Assembly: GCF_040438645.1 (NCBI RefSeq)
Contig: NZ_CP159253.1
Coordinates: 1,984,001 to 2,048,000, forward strand
From: Mesorhizobium sp. WSM2240
GTDB taxonomy: Bacteria; Pseudomonadota; Alphaproteobacteria; Rhizobiales; Rhizobiaceae
Reading direction: 5' to 3'
Length of the DNA: 64,000 nucleotides
The notes below the pieces were generated by a model. It was not told the DNA's origin and did no database searches. It saw only the letters and a program-made list of their open reading frames with translations. Position numbers and translations under genes: made by a program. Each line of letters opens with the position of its first letter. Positions within the stretch are counted from its first letter, which is position 1. Of this stretch, positions 1-8,337 are shown piece by piece.

Positions 1-139
1 GAGCCTCTTCAAACTGGCGGCTGGGCATCACTCCTGACGGAGACAATCGCCTGCTTTGACCGGCGCAGAACCGTGGTCGGATACTCGCTAGCGAACAAGC
101 TCGATGGACGGCAATGCCGCGATATCAAACCATTGGGCT

Positions 140-229
140 ATGCTCACCGCATTCATTCTCGGCGGAACCGGCCAGATCGGCCTCGCCGTTGCGAAGCGCA
201 GGCAGGGTAAAGTAAATTTCACAACCTGA
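140..229 (+). pseudogene. 5' remnant of an NAD(P)-binding epimerase/reductase gene
   Basis: A 29-codon frame from ATG 140 to TGA 227-229 begins with a hydrophobic strand followed by GGTGQIG, the Rossmann dinucleotide-binding loop typical of extended SDR/NAD-dependent epimerases. After about 20 residues the homology-like stretch stops and the frame ends. No continuation is visible in another frame before the ilvD-like start at 276. I infer a gene truncated by recombination. The family cannot be narrowed from so short a piece. Confidence 0.45.
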
Positions 230-275
230 CCCCGCGCCAGTACGCTACCGTCGATCCGGATTTAAGGAGGCGGTT

Positions 276-1037
276 ATGGCCCACAACGAACGCTCACAGC
301 ACATCACCCGAGGCATCGCCCGTTCGCCGAACCGGGCGATGTATTACGCACTGGGTTATGAGAAAGCCGATTTCGACAAGCCGATGATCGGCATCGCCAA
401 TGGGCACTCCACGATCACGCCATGCAATGCCGGGCTCCAGCCGCTCGCGAACGCGGCCGTGGACGCCATCAAGGCGGCCGGGGCCAATCCGCAAATCTTC
501 GGGACGCCCACCATCTCGGATGGCATGTCCATGGGAACGGAGGGCATGAAGTATTCCCTCGTCTCGCGTGAGGTCATCGCAGACTGTGTAGAGATTTCGG
601 TGCAAGGACAGTGGATGGATGGCGTTCTGGTGATTGGGGGCTGCGACAAGAACATGCCCGGCGGCATGATCGGGATTCTCCGCGCCAATGTTCCAGCCAT
701 TTACGTCTATGGGGGCACCATCAAGCCCGGCCATTGGAAAGGCCAGAGCCTGTCCATCGTGTCGGCTTTCGAGGCCGTTGGCGCTTATATGGCGGGAAAC
801 TTGAGCGAGGAGGATTTCGAAGGCATAGAGCGCAACGCCTGTCCGACAACCGGCTCCTGCGCCGGCATGTACACCGCCAACACCATGAGTTCCTCCTTCG
901 AGGCGCTGGGCATGTCGCTGTTCTACTCCTCCAACATGGCTAATCCCGACCAGGAGAAGATCGAGGGGAAGCATGCCTTGGGGGGCTCGCTTCGAGGGCA
1001 AAGAGAACGTGCGAAAAGCGCTGGCAATGCGTTTTGA
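276..1037 (+). pseudogene. ilvD: Truncated dihydroxy-acid dehydratase (5' part of ilvD)
   Basis: The first ~230 codons encode the N-terminal part of dihydroxy-acid dehydratase, the Fe-S enzyme of branched-chain amino acid synthesis. Signatures are [11 protein letters not shown] and [17 protein letters not shown], which carry conserved Fe-S cysteines. The start at 276 has a strong ribosome site (AAGGAGG, 6 nt spacing). Family members are about 560-620 aa. Here the match ends near residue 230 (about nt 965), followed by an unrelated tail to a stop at 1037. The C-terminal catalytic half is absent, so the product cannot be an active dehydratase. The sequence after the break belongs to a SnoaL-like gene in another frame, which points to a deletion or recombination joint. 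Confidence 0.85.
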
Positions 1038-1230
1038 AGGTCTCCCCGACGTCCACTACGGCAAGGATGAGCATTTTTTTGATTCGACTGCCGACACGGG
1101 AATCTCGAAATGGACACTCACGGGCACCACTCCCGACGGGACGCCAAAGGAGGTCCAAGGGTGCGACTTCTACACGTTCCGTGACGGTAAGGTCATCCGC
1201 AAAGACTCGTACTGGAAAATCGTGGAGTAA
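966..1230 (+). pseudogene. 3' fragment of a SnoaL-like (NTF2-fold) gene
   Basis: From about 970 a second frame (first ATG 973) encodes ~85 residues ending in GCDFYTFRDGKVIRKDSYWK, the C-terminal half of SnoaL-like/NTF2-superfamily polyketide-cyclase-type proteins. Full-length members are about 130-150 aa. The N-terminal helix and first strand are missing because the ilvD fragment directly precedes it. It has no credible ribosome site of its own. The whole proteins of this fold are small alpha+beta barrels with diverse or unknown substrates, so no specific function is proposed. Confidence 0.7.
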
Positions 1231-1432
1231 TGGCGCGCGCCGACCGTTTCACACATGAGCAGACAGTCAGACCCATGTTCGGCAATGACTACAATGGGGC
1301 CGGATGCAGACCGGCAGCTTTCGGATCCGCAACGAAGATTGCAGACGCTCAACCTATGCGACCGAGGTCGCGATTTGATCCCCAAAGCCGACCTTGCGAC
1401 CGGTCACGGATTCGGCCTCAAGCGTGCGGCCG

Positions 1433-2380
1433 TCAGCCCGAGGGTTTGCGACCGCTGGCGATAGTGATAACCGCGATGATGATCACACCGGTGAGCACCA
1501 TCCTGATGCCAGCTCCGAAGCCATAAGTGTTGAGCATGGTGACGAGCAGGAACAGCAGCATGGCTGCGCCCCACAGGCCCGGCAGATTGGCGAAGCCACC
1601 CGCCACCGAGGTCCCGCCGATCACCACGACGGCAATCGAGGCGAGCAGGTACTCCGCGCCCATGTTGAGCGCGGCGCCGCCGGAGAAACCTGAAACCACA
1701 TAGCCCGTCAGGCCGGCGAACATGCCGCACATGACATAGGTGGCGAAGCGCACGCGGTCGACTGGCAGGCCCGCAAGCCGCGCGGCGCGCGCGTTCTGGC
1801 CGATCGCCGTTACGGTCCGCCCGAACACCGTACGGTGCAGGATCACGCTCATCACGAACGTGATGAGCATGCCCGCCACGGCAAGGATCGGGATGCCCCA
1901 CAGGATCCACGTGGTGAAGTCGGCGAGCAGTGGTGGCGGCTTGATGCGCAGGCCCCGGCTGTATGAGATGGCGGCGGACAGAAACAGGAAGCTGGACGAC
2001 AGCGTGGCGATGATTGGCGGTATGCGAAGCAACCGGATCAGCCCGTAGTTAAAGACGCCGACGCCGGCGCCGCAGCCGAGCGCGATCGCCAGCCCCGGCA
2101 CGATCATCGCGTTGCTGCCGTCCATGATCTTCATTGAGACCGCTCCGGCGAGTGTCATGGTGGCGGGAATGGAGAGGTCGACGTTGCCCGGACCGAGCGT
2201 GATGACATACATCTGCCCGATGGCTACCAGCACCGAGAAAGTGGCGAAGGACAGCGCAGCGGTCAGCACGCCGCCGCCGCCGAGCCCCTCGGTGAAGGCG
2301 ATGGTGGCGAGCCAAATCGCCAGCGCCCCGGCATAGGCGCCGATCCACGGTTTCCTAAGCAGTAGGCGCAGTGCCGTCAT
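1433..2380 (-). CDS. Sugar ABC transporter permease (second, ribose type)
   Basis: A 315-aa hydrophobic protein with about 8-10 predicted membrane segments and the BPD_transp_2/RbsC-AraH permease pattern, including GNVDLSIPATMTLAGAVS in the early part and a GIRMVLTG segment near the C-terminus. It would form half of the inner-membrane channel of a carbohydrate-uptake-2 type ABC importer. Its ATG (2378-2380) overlaps the stop of the upstream permease as ATGA, so translation is coupled. The frame is open further upstream, but that extension is only the out-of-frame shadow of the first permease. It is the last gene of the operon. The substrate cannot be read from the sequence. Confidence 0.9.
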   Translation of the reverse strand: MTALRLLLRKPWIGAYAGALAIWLATIAFTEGLGGGGVLTAALSFATFSVLVAIGQMYVITLGPGNVDLSIPATMTLAGAVSMKIMDGSNAMIVPGLAIALGCGAGVGVFNYGLIRLLRIPPIIATLSSSFLFLSAAISYSRGLRIKPPPLLADFTTWILWGIPILAVAGMLITFVMSVILHRTVFGRTVTAIGQNARAARLAGLPVDRVRFATYVMCGMFAGLTGYVVSGFSGGAALNMGAEYLLASIAVVVIGGTSVAGGFANLPGLWGAAMLLFLLVTMLNTYGFGAGIRMVLTGVIIIAVITIASGRKPSG

Positions 2381-3318
2381 GTGCCACGCGCCTCCGCCCG
2401 GTTGATGATCACGCGCAGCGCCAGTACCAGGATGAGGATGGCGCCCTGCGCGCCGATCTGCCAGTCGGGATTGAGCCGCAGGAAGGACAGGAAGGAGCCG
2501 GCAAGCGTCAACGTCATGGCGCCGATGACCGCGCCGACCGGCGAGATGCGGCCGCCGGTGAATTCGCCGCCGCCGAGGATAACACCGGCGATGGAGAGCA
2601 GCGTGTAACGCAAGGCGATGTTGGCGTCGCCGGAAGTAGTGAGCCCGACCAGCGACAGGCCTGAGCACATGCCGAACAGCCCGGCCAGCGCAAACATGAT
2701 CATCTTGGCCTTCAGCAGCGACCAGCCGGCACGCTCGACCGAGCGTGGATTGCCGCCCACACCGCGCAGCACCGCGCCCAGGGCGGAGCGCATCAGCCAG
2801 AAGTGCACGACCACCGCGAGAGAGAGCAGGGCGTAGATCGTGAACGGCACCAGCGGCGTCTTCCAGGTCATCAGCGCTCGCAGCCAGTCCGGTGCCTTGC
2901 CGCCGGGCGTCGGCAGCACGAGGATCGCCAGGCCGAGCCAGACGAAGGACATGCCAAGCGTCACGACGATGGATGGCAGGTTCCTGAGATGGATCAACGC
3001 GCCGACCGCGGCATAGATCAGAATGCCGCCTGCCAGCGCCGCCATCCCGAGCAGCGGCTGCTCGTTGAGCCATGTGGCGGCGACGCAGGCGACGAACCCA
3101 ACATAGGCGCCGAGCGACAGGTCAAGATCGTTTACTGTGATGACGAACATCTGGGCGATGGTCGCAAAGGCGATCGGCAGCGCGAGATTGAGCAGTAGGT
3201 TAAGGCCGACATAGCTCATGGCGCGTGGCTGCAGCCAGAATACCGCCAGCAGGATGGCGACGAAGGACAGCATTGGCAGCAGGATGCGGGCGTTGCGGGC
3301 CAGGAATGAAACTGGCAT
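2377..3318 (-). CDS. Sugar ABC transporter permease (first, ribose type)
   Basis: A 313-aa multi-spanning permease of the RbsC/BPD_transp_2 family. Typical features are an N-terminal membrane anchor, the conserved FVITVNDLDLSLGAYVGF region, and GGNPRSVERAG, the cytoplasmic coupling loop that contacts the ATPase. It pairs with the second permease to form the channel of a CUT2-type importer. The start ATG (3316-3318) shares one base with the ATPase stop (TGATG). The end overlaps the next permease by four bases. Two different permeases rather than a homodimer are common in this family. Confidence 0.9.
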   Translation of the reverse strand: MPVSFLARNARILLPMLSFVAILLAVFWLQPRAMSYVGLNLLLNLALPIAFATIAQMFVITVNDLDLSLGAYVGFVACVAATWLNEQPLLGMAALAGGILIYAAVGALIHLRNLPSIVVTLGMSFVWLGLAILVLPTPGGKAPDWLRALMTWKTPLVPFTIYALLSLAVVVHFWLMRSALGAVLRGVGGNPRSVERAGWSLLKAKMIMFALAGLFGMCSGLSLVGLTTSGDANIALRYTLLSIAGVILGGGEFTGGRISPVGAVIGAMTLTLAGSFLSFLRLNPDWQIGAQGAILILVLALRVIINRAEARGT

Positions 3319-4784
3319 CAGGCGGCAGCCTCGAAAGAGGAATGCAGCACCCGTTCCTCAATGATGGAGTCGCCGGAAAGCTCGGCGACGATGCGCCCGT
3401 TGCGGAACACATAAACCCGGTCGCAATGCTTCAACTCGTCCATCTCGGTCGTGTACCAGAGGAACGTGCGCCCCGCCGCCGCTTCCTGCCTCAGCATGCC
3501 GTAAACTTCCTGCTTCGTGCCGATGTCGACACCGCGCATAGGATCGTCCATGAGAATGATGTCGGCGTCAGAACCGAGGGCGCGGGCGAACAGCACCTTC
3601 TGCTGATTGCCGCCGGACAGGGAGAGGATCGGATTGGCAATGTCCGGCGTACGGATGCCGATCTTCTGCTTCCACTCCTCGCCCATGCGCGCTTCCGCGC
3701 GCGGATCGATTAGCCACCCTTTGGTCAGACGCGTCAGAGAACTGATGGTGGCGTTGCCGCAAATCGACCAGAGCGGAAACAAGCCGTCGGTCTGCCGGTC
3801 GCCGGCAACCATTGCCGTGCTGCCGGACACTGTGACGCCGGCCTGCGCCTTGCGTTGACCTTGGAAGATGCGGACCAACATATCGGCCTGGCCATGACCG
3901 CCGAGACCGGCTAGGCCGATCACCTCGCCGCGATTGGCCACCAGCGTGGTTGAGTCGCCCTGCGCCTCGGGTACCGCCGAGACCTTGAGTTCAACGGCGG
4001 CGGTTGCCGAGCGCTGCTCGCGCGGAGCCTGTTCCTGTGCCACGCTGCCCATGCTCTCGACGAGCGTGGCCCGTGTGAAGTCGCGCGCCACCCGGTCTGC
4101 GACAACGCCGCCGTCGCGCATGACCACGATGCGGTCGGCGGTAGTCAGGATTTCGTTGAGAAGGTGCGAGATGAGGATCACTGCGCCGCCGCTGGTGACG
4201 AAGTTTCGCACAAAGGCGAGCAACTGGCCGGCCAGCACGCCGTCCAGCGACGAGGTCGGCTCGTCAAGGATAACCAGCCGGACCGGCGTGTCGGTTGCCG
4301 AGAAGGCGCGGGCGATCTCGACCATCTGCCGCCTCGCGATGGACAGGTCGCCTACGAGCTGTGACGGGTCGATGTCATGGCCGGGAAAAATTGAGTCGAG
4401 CATGCCGCCGATCAGCGTTGCGGCGCGGCGGCGCCAGCCGATCCCCTTCAGCGGCGGATGCATGATTCGAGCGTTCTCGGCGACCGACAGGTTCGGGCAG
4501 AGCGACAGCTCCTGGAAGACACAGCGTATGCCCAAGCGGTTCGCGGCGGTGACTCCATAGCGCTCGGAAACATCGTCGCCCGAAATCAGAATGCGGCCGG
4601 CCGACGCCGAGAGCGTGCCGGCGAGGATGTTCATCAGCGTTGACTTGCCGGCGCCGTTGTGCCCGACAAGGCCGAGGCACACGCCGGCCGGCATCGCGAG
4701 GCTGACCCGCGCAAGCGCGCGAACGGCGCCGAAACTCTTTTCGACGCCATCCAGATGAATGAGGACGTTATGGTCGTTCTGCAT
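3318..4784 (-). CDS. Sugar ABC transporter ATP-binding protein (double-domain)
   Basis: A ~488-aa RbsA/MglA-type ATPase with two tandem ATP-binding cassettes. The first half has Walker [10 protein letters not shown], a degenerate signature LSIARRQ and Walker [13 protein letters not shown]. The second half lacks a normal Walker A (GLGGHGQAD) but keeps the signature LSGGNQQ and [14 protein letters not shown]. One functional and one degenerate P-loop is usual for this family. I take the start at ATG 4782-4784; a frame extension to 4829 exists but lacks homology-like sequence. The gene lies between the binding-protein gene (47 bases away) and the permeases, with which it overlaps. Confidence 0.92.
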   Translation of the reverse strand: MQNDHNVLIHLDGVEKSFGAVRALARVSLAMPAGVCLGLVGHNGAGKSTLMNILAGTLSASAGRILISGDDVSERYGVTAANRLGIRCVFQELSLCPNLSVAENARIMHPPLKGIGWRRRAATLIGGMLDSIFPGHDIDPSQLVGDLSIARRQMVEIARAFSATDTPVRLVILDEPTSSLDGVLAGQLLAFVRNFVTSGGAVILISHLLNEILTTADRIVVMRDGGVVADRVARDFTRATLVESMGSVAQEQAPREQRSATAAVELKVSAVPEAQGDSTTLVANRGEVIGLAGLGGHGQADMLVRIFQGQRKAQAGVTVSGSTAMVAGDRQTDGLFPLWSICGNATISSLTRLTKGWLIDPRAEARMGEEWKQKIGIRTPDIANPILSLSGGNQQKVLFARALGSDADIILMDDPMRGVDIGTKQEVYGMLRQEAAAGRTFLWYTTEMDELKHCDRVYVFRNGRIVAELSGDSIIEERVLHSSFEAAA

Positions 4785-4831
4785 CCGCGTCGGCGGGCCG
4801 CCTGTCGAGTGGCCGCCCGCCCGGTCCAATA

Positions 4832-5842
4832 TTACATGCCGCCGATGACCTTCTGCGCGTCCTCAAGCGAATATTCGGTGTTGGCCACGCCGCCCGCTTC
4901 CGTATTGGCGAGGTTCTCCTCGAGATTCGCCTGGTCGATGCGCAGGAATGGCACGGTCAGGTCCTTGGGTACGTTCTTGCCGTCCAGGATCTGCTGGGCA
5001 ACCCAGAACGCCAGTGTCGAGACGCCGGGAGCGATCGACACCGACATGGTCTCGTAGCCGTTAGCGTCCTTCTGTTCCTTCCACCAGGCGAGTTCATCCT
5101 GGCGGTTGCCCATGATGATGAGCGGTGTCGGCCGTTTGGCGGCTTTGAAGGCCTGCGCCGCACCGTAGCCGTCGCCGCCCTGCGTCACGACCGCCTTGAT
5201 CTCGGGCAACGAAGGCAGGATGCCGGCAACGGCCTTCTGCGCGACATCCTGCGCCCAGTCGCCATGCACCGAGCCGACGATCTTAAACTGCGGGTTCTCC
5301 GCCACGCCCTCGTGGATACCCTTCGAAATCTCGTCGTCGACGAAGACGCCGGCGAGGCCGCGGATCTCCAGCAGATTGCCGCCTTCTGGCATCTTCTCCT
5401 TAAGGTAGAGGACCTCATCCTTGCCCATCTGCTTGAAGTCGACGGCAATGCGCCATGCGCAGGGCTCAGTGACGATGCCATCGAAGGACACGACCGTTAT
5501 GCCGGCGTCGCATGCCTCCTTCACGGCGCCGTTGAGCGCGTCCGGCGAGGCCGCGTTGATGACGATCGCATCATAACCCTGGAGGATCATGTTCTGAATC
5601 TGCGCCGCCTGCTCGGTTACCTGGTTCTCGGCCGTGGTGAAGGCGTCAGCCGCAGCGACGACCTTGTCGGCGACTGCCTGTTTGGTGACCTTGTCCCAGC
5701 TCTTCAGCATGGCCTGGCGCCATGAATTGCCGGCATAGTTGTTGGAAAGCGCGATCCGCTTGTCCGAGGTATCGGCTTGAGATGCGGTTGCCGCGAGGAT
5801 GAACCCCGTGGCCAGAATTGCCCGATGCACAACTTTGTTCAT
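4832..5842 (-). CDS. Periplasmic sugar-binding protein of ABC transporter
   Basis: A 336-aa protein with an N-terminal signal peptide ending near ATASQADT, followed by a type I periplasmic-binding fold (Peripla_BP_4) seen in [16 protein letters not shown] and [14 protein letters not shown]. It would capture the substrate and deliver it to the two permeases. The start at 5842 is chosen because GGGAGGAAG lies just upstream; an open extension to 6007 has no signal sequence. It is the first gene of the minus-strand operon and diverges from the GntR gene. Relatives bind ribose, xylose, inositol or similar sugars; the ligand here is unknown. Confidence 0.9.
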   Translation of the reverse strand: MNKVVHRAILATGFILAATASQADTSDKRIALSNNYAGNSWRQAMLKSWDKVTKQAVADKVVAAADAFTTAENQVTEQAAQIQNMILQGYDAIVINAASPDALNGAVKEACDAGITVVSFDGIVTEPCAWRIAVDFKQMGKDEVLYLKEKMPEGGNLLEIRGLAGVFVDDEISKGIHEGVAENPQFKIVGSVHGDWAQDVAQKAVAGILPSLPEIKAVVTQGGDGYGAAQAFKAAKRPTPLIIMGNRQDELAWWKEQKDANGYETMSVSIAPGVSTLAFWVAQQILDGKNVPKDLTVPFLRIDQANLEENLANTEAGGVANTEYSLEDAQKVIGGM

Positions 5843-5997
5843 TACTTCCTCCCTTTGGCGTCGTCGTCGCTGTTGGCGTGATCGACTGCCGGTTTGCGGC
5901 CTAATTGCGGATTTGGGTAAATTGCCCGAACCCCTCCACTTCGGCCCGGGCCAAGGCCGCCATTGGCACGCGGCAATCAACCTACTAACATGCCAGT

Positions 5998-6714
5998 ATG
6001 GGCGCAACTGAAGAAACGGATCTGAAGGTGGGCTCCCCTGTAGTGCGCATGACGCGGCCCTCCGGGGCTACAGCTCGGGTCGTCGACGGGCTACGCCGTG
6101 CCATCGTCAACCTGGAATTTGAACCCGGGGCCAAACTGGACAAGGCCGAGCTGACGCGCCGATTCGGTGTGTCGCGTTGCCCCGTCGCCGAGGCGTTGAA
6201 CCGCCTCAAGGCGGAGGGTCTGGTGGACATCCGCCCGCAAAGCGGATCGATCGTTGCGTGCATACGCCTTGCCGATGCGCGCGAGAATATGTTCCTCCGC
6301 CGCGCCCTGGAAGGGGAGGCCGTTGCGCACCACGCGCAACACCGCTCGAAAGAGCTGCTTTCAGCATTGCGGCTCAACATGCGCCAGCAGAAAGCAGCGA
6401 TCGCTGCGGACGATCGTGCGCGCTTCCACCGGCTCGACCTGGAATTGCACGACCTGTTTGTCTCAGTGGTCGGCTTTCCGCGCGTACGGGCGGTGGCGGA
6501 GGGCGCGCGATTGTCGCTCGACCGCGCCCGCCGGTTGCTGATCACGCCGAGGCGGATTGCCCTGACCTGCAGGGAACATGCCGCAATCGTCGCGGCGATC
6601 GCCGCCGGCGATGCCCTTGCTGCCCGAAACGCAATGTCGGCCCATCTCGATTCGGTGATTGGGGAACTGGAAGACTTCGCCAGGGAATACCCGACGCTAT
6701 TTGACGGCAACTGA
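5998..6714 (+). CDS. GntR/FCD-family transcriptional regulator
   Basis: A 238-aa regulator with an N-terminal winged helix-turn-helix of the GntR type (ELTRRFGVSRCPVAEALNRL, about residues 48-68) and a C-terminal all-helical FCD ligand domain containing histidines expected to bind metal and effector. It is divergently transcribed from the sugar ABC operon across a 155-bp gap. The usual inference is that it represses that operon and is relieved by the sugar or a breakdown product. I could not pick out a clear operator palindrome in the gap. Confidence 0.88.
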   Translation: MGATEETDLKVGSPVVRMTRPSGATARVVDGLRRAIVNLEFEPGAKLDKAELTRRFGVSRCPVAEALNRLKAEGLVDIRPQSGSIVACIRLADARENMFLRRALEGEAVAHHAQHRSKELLSALRLNMRQQKAAIAADDRARFHRLDLELHDLFVSVVGFPRVRAVAEGARLSLDRARRLLITPRRIALTCREHAAIVAAIAAGDALAARNAMSAHLDSVIGELEDFAREYPTLFDGN

Positions 6715-7473
6715 CTGGTGCACGGCCCCCGCTCAGGCTCCACCAGCGAATATCTTGACGTGCTGAGCGCATTCGTCGGACAGGCTTTAACGCGCTCGAA
6801 ATCCTCCCAGTTGCATTGCGGCAGCCACAACGGTCAGTTCCTTTTTGTGGAATTCGGATCCATGAATTCGTGCCAGCATTCCATGCCTGTCTTTCCTGCG
6901 CTGCTGATCAAACTGTGAAGATACATGTCATTTCTTCTTCGGCTGCCATGGGCCGTCAGCGAACCGGCAGCTTCAGGCTGCAAATCTTCAGGAGCGGACA
7001 TTCAGGTCGGCGTGGGGATCGTCGTGACCTGACCCAAATACGCCATTGAATAGCCGTTTCACCAATGACCGCTTTCGCATGCGGAAGGCGCCTTAAGCAC
7101 TCGACAAAGCGAGTGCTGGACGACGCACGGTCGCCGGTCTGACATATCTTGGGATTCGCTGGCCGCGGCTCCGCTGTTCTGTCCATGCCGTGGATGCCCT
7201 GGCCCGACGCAGATGCTGCCGCAGGTGACGCCATTGACGCCACCGAAATGCGACCTGAATAACTCGGCTTTCGCATCGTGCCTTTCGAGATGCCGAAACA
7301 GATGGCGCCTAGGTGGTCGCCAAAATGCGCGAGATTCCGCTCGCTTCGGATCGTGAGAATGGTGTTGGTGCGCGAGACCGTTATGAACGCATGGCATCGC
7401 TGACGGCACGGCGAGCTTTGCGGCTGCGGTTCCAGCCGCCAGCATATTGTCGTCGACCACTTCACCGAAAGGC
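6715..7473. other. Intergenic stretch, no convincing gene
   Basis: Roughly 760 bases between the GntR gene and the terminator of the AhpD-like gene. Open frames exist on the minus strand, but they are rich in Arg/Ser/Pro and resemble no family I know. A perfect hairpin, GCACTCG-6 nt-CGAGTGC, lies at 7097-7116. The stretch may be decayed gene sequence; I see no function. Confidence 0.5.
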
Positions 7474-7503
7474 TGAGGCGGCACAGGGATCTGTGCCGCC
7501 TCA
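7474..7503 (-). terminator. Strong hairpin downstream of the AhpD-like gene
   Basis: A perfect 13-bp inverted repeat (TGAGGCGGCACAG, loop of 4, then its complement) begins 11 bases past the stop of the AhpD-like gene on the minus strand. It is followed there by GCCTTTCGG, a short T-rich stretch. It probably acts as the intrinsic terminator of that gene. Confidence 0.75.
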
Positions 7504-7513
7504 GATGAACCGG

Positions 7514-8041
7514 TTACTTGAGTGCTGCTTTGTCCAGGCCGAACTTGCCGTCTGCCGATCCAGGCTCGGTCTTGAAGCCGACGTTCAGACGGTTCCAGGA
7601 GTTGACCACCATGACGACGAAGGACAGATCGGAGATTTCCTTCTCCGACAGCTGGGTGCGGACGCGGTCATAGATATCGTCCGGAACGCCTTGCTCTGGC
7701 AGCTTGGTCAGAACTTCCGTCCAGGCCAATGCAGCACGCTCACGCGGAGCGAACAGAGTGGAGTCTCTCCACACCGCCAGATGATAGAGGCGCAGTTCCC
7801 GCTCGCCGTGGATTTTGGCCTGCTTGACGTGCATGTCGAGGCAGAAAGTGCAGCCGTTGAGCTGCGCAGCGCGAATGGCGACGAGATCCCGGATCGGCTC
7901 TTCGATCGAGCTTTCCCGGGTGGCGGCAAGAAGCTCGGTGAATTTCTTGAGCAGCTCCGGCGACTGCTCGGCGTAGTTGATGCGAGGTCCCGCGATTTTC
8001 TGCGCTCCGGCACCGGCAGGCGTTTTGGTAGCGATGTTCAT
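7514..8041 (-). CDS. AhpD-like carboxymuconolactone decarboxylase-family protein
   Basis: A 175-aa protein of the CMD/AhpD superfamily. It has the CxxC-x3-H-type redox motif CTFCLDMH in the expected helix, where AhpD-type alkylhydroperoxidases hold their two active cysteines and a histidine. The C-terminal part (SFVVMVVNSWNRLNVGF) matches the conserved helix of the family. It probably acts in the cytoplasm as a peroxidase or antioxidant partner, though many family members have no assigned substrate. It is a single gene with its own terminator, and a short inverted repeat sits upstream. It is divergent from the PAS kinase gene. Confidence 0.85.
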   Translation of the reverse strand: MNIATKTPAGAGAQKIAGPRINYAEQSPELLKKFTELLAATRESSIEEPIRDLVAIRAAQLNGCTFCLDMHVKQAKIHGERELRLYHLAVWRDSTLFAPRERAALAWTEVLTKLPEQGVPDDIYDRVRTQLSEKEISDLSFVVMVVNSWNRLNVGFKTEPGSADGKFGLDKAALK

Positions 8042-8061
8042 GTATGACTCCTTGAAGGCGG

Positions 8062-8080
8062 TTTAGGTTTGTCGCCTAAA
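8062..8080 (-). promoter_or_regulatory. Short inverted repeat upstream of the AhpD-like gene
   Basis: TTTAGG-7 nt-CCTAAA lies 21-39 bases before the AhpD-like start, where an operator could sit. The six-base arms are perfect but short, so a chance occurrence is possible. No regulator can be named. Confidence 0.3.
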
Positions 8081-8196
8081 AATCATGCCGGGCGCGGCGG
8101 AACCAAGCCATCATGCGAGAGGGCCATGTCTCCGCCCGGGTGGTCTAGAAAGCATCATCCCGAAGGCTAGGTAGGTACGCTTCGGCTCGCCACCGT

Positions 8197-8214
8197 CTCA
8201 TGGATTTCCATGAG
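8197..8214. promoter_or_regulatory. Near-perfect 18-bp palindrome upstream of the PAS kinase
   Basis: CTCATGGA-TT-TCCATGAG has two perfect eight-base arms and lies about 125 bases before the kinase start at 8338 and 155 bases before the divergent AhpD-like gene. The position and symmetry suit a dimeric regulator serving either promoter. One of the two FixJ-like regulators encoded downstream is a candidate, by inference only. Confidence 0.4.
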
Positions 8215-8337
8215 GTGCGGCTGGGTTCTGGCGGGAGTAGGGTGGGGCGTGATTTCGCCAGCCAGCCAGAATCGAGCACAAGTGCTATCCGAAGCGCTGA
8301 CAATCCCCAGGCTTTCTTTGTTTGGCAGGAGAGGCCA

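Noticed and set aside
2381..3073. Upstream extension of the second permease frame, giving a 546-codon protein
   Set aside because: The extension is Arg-rich shadow of the first permease; the ATGA overlap fixes the true start at 2380.
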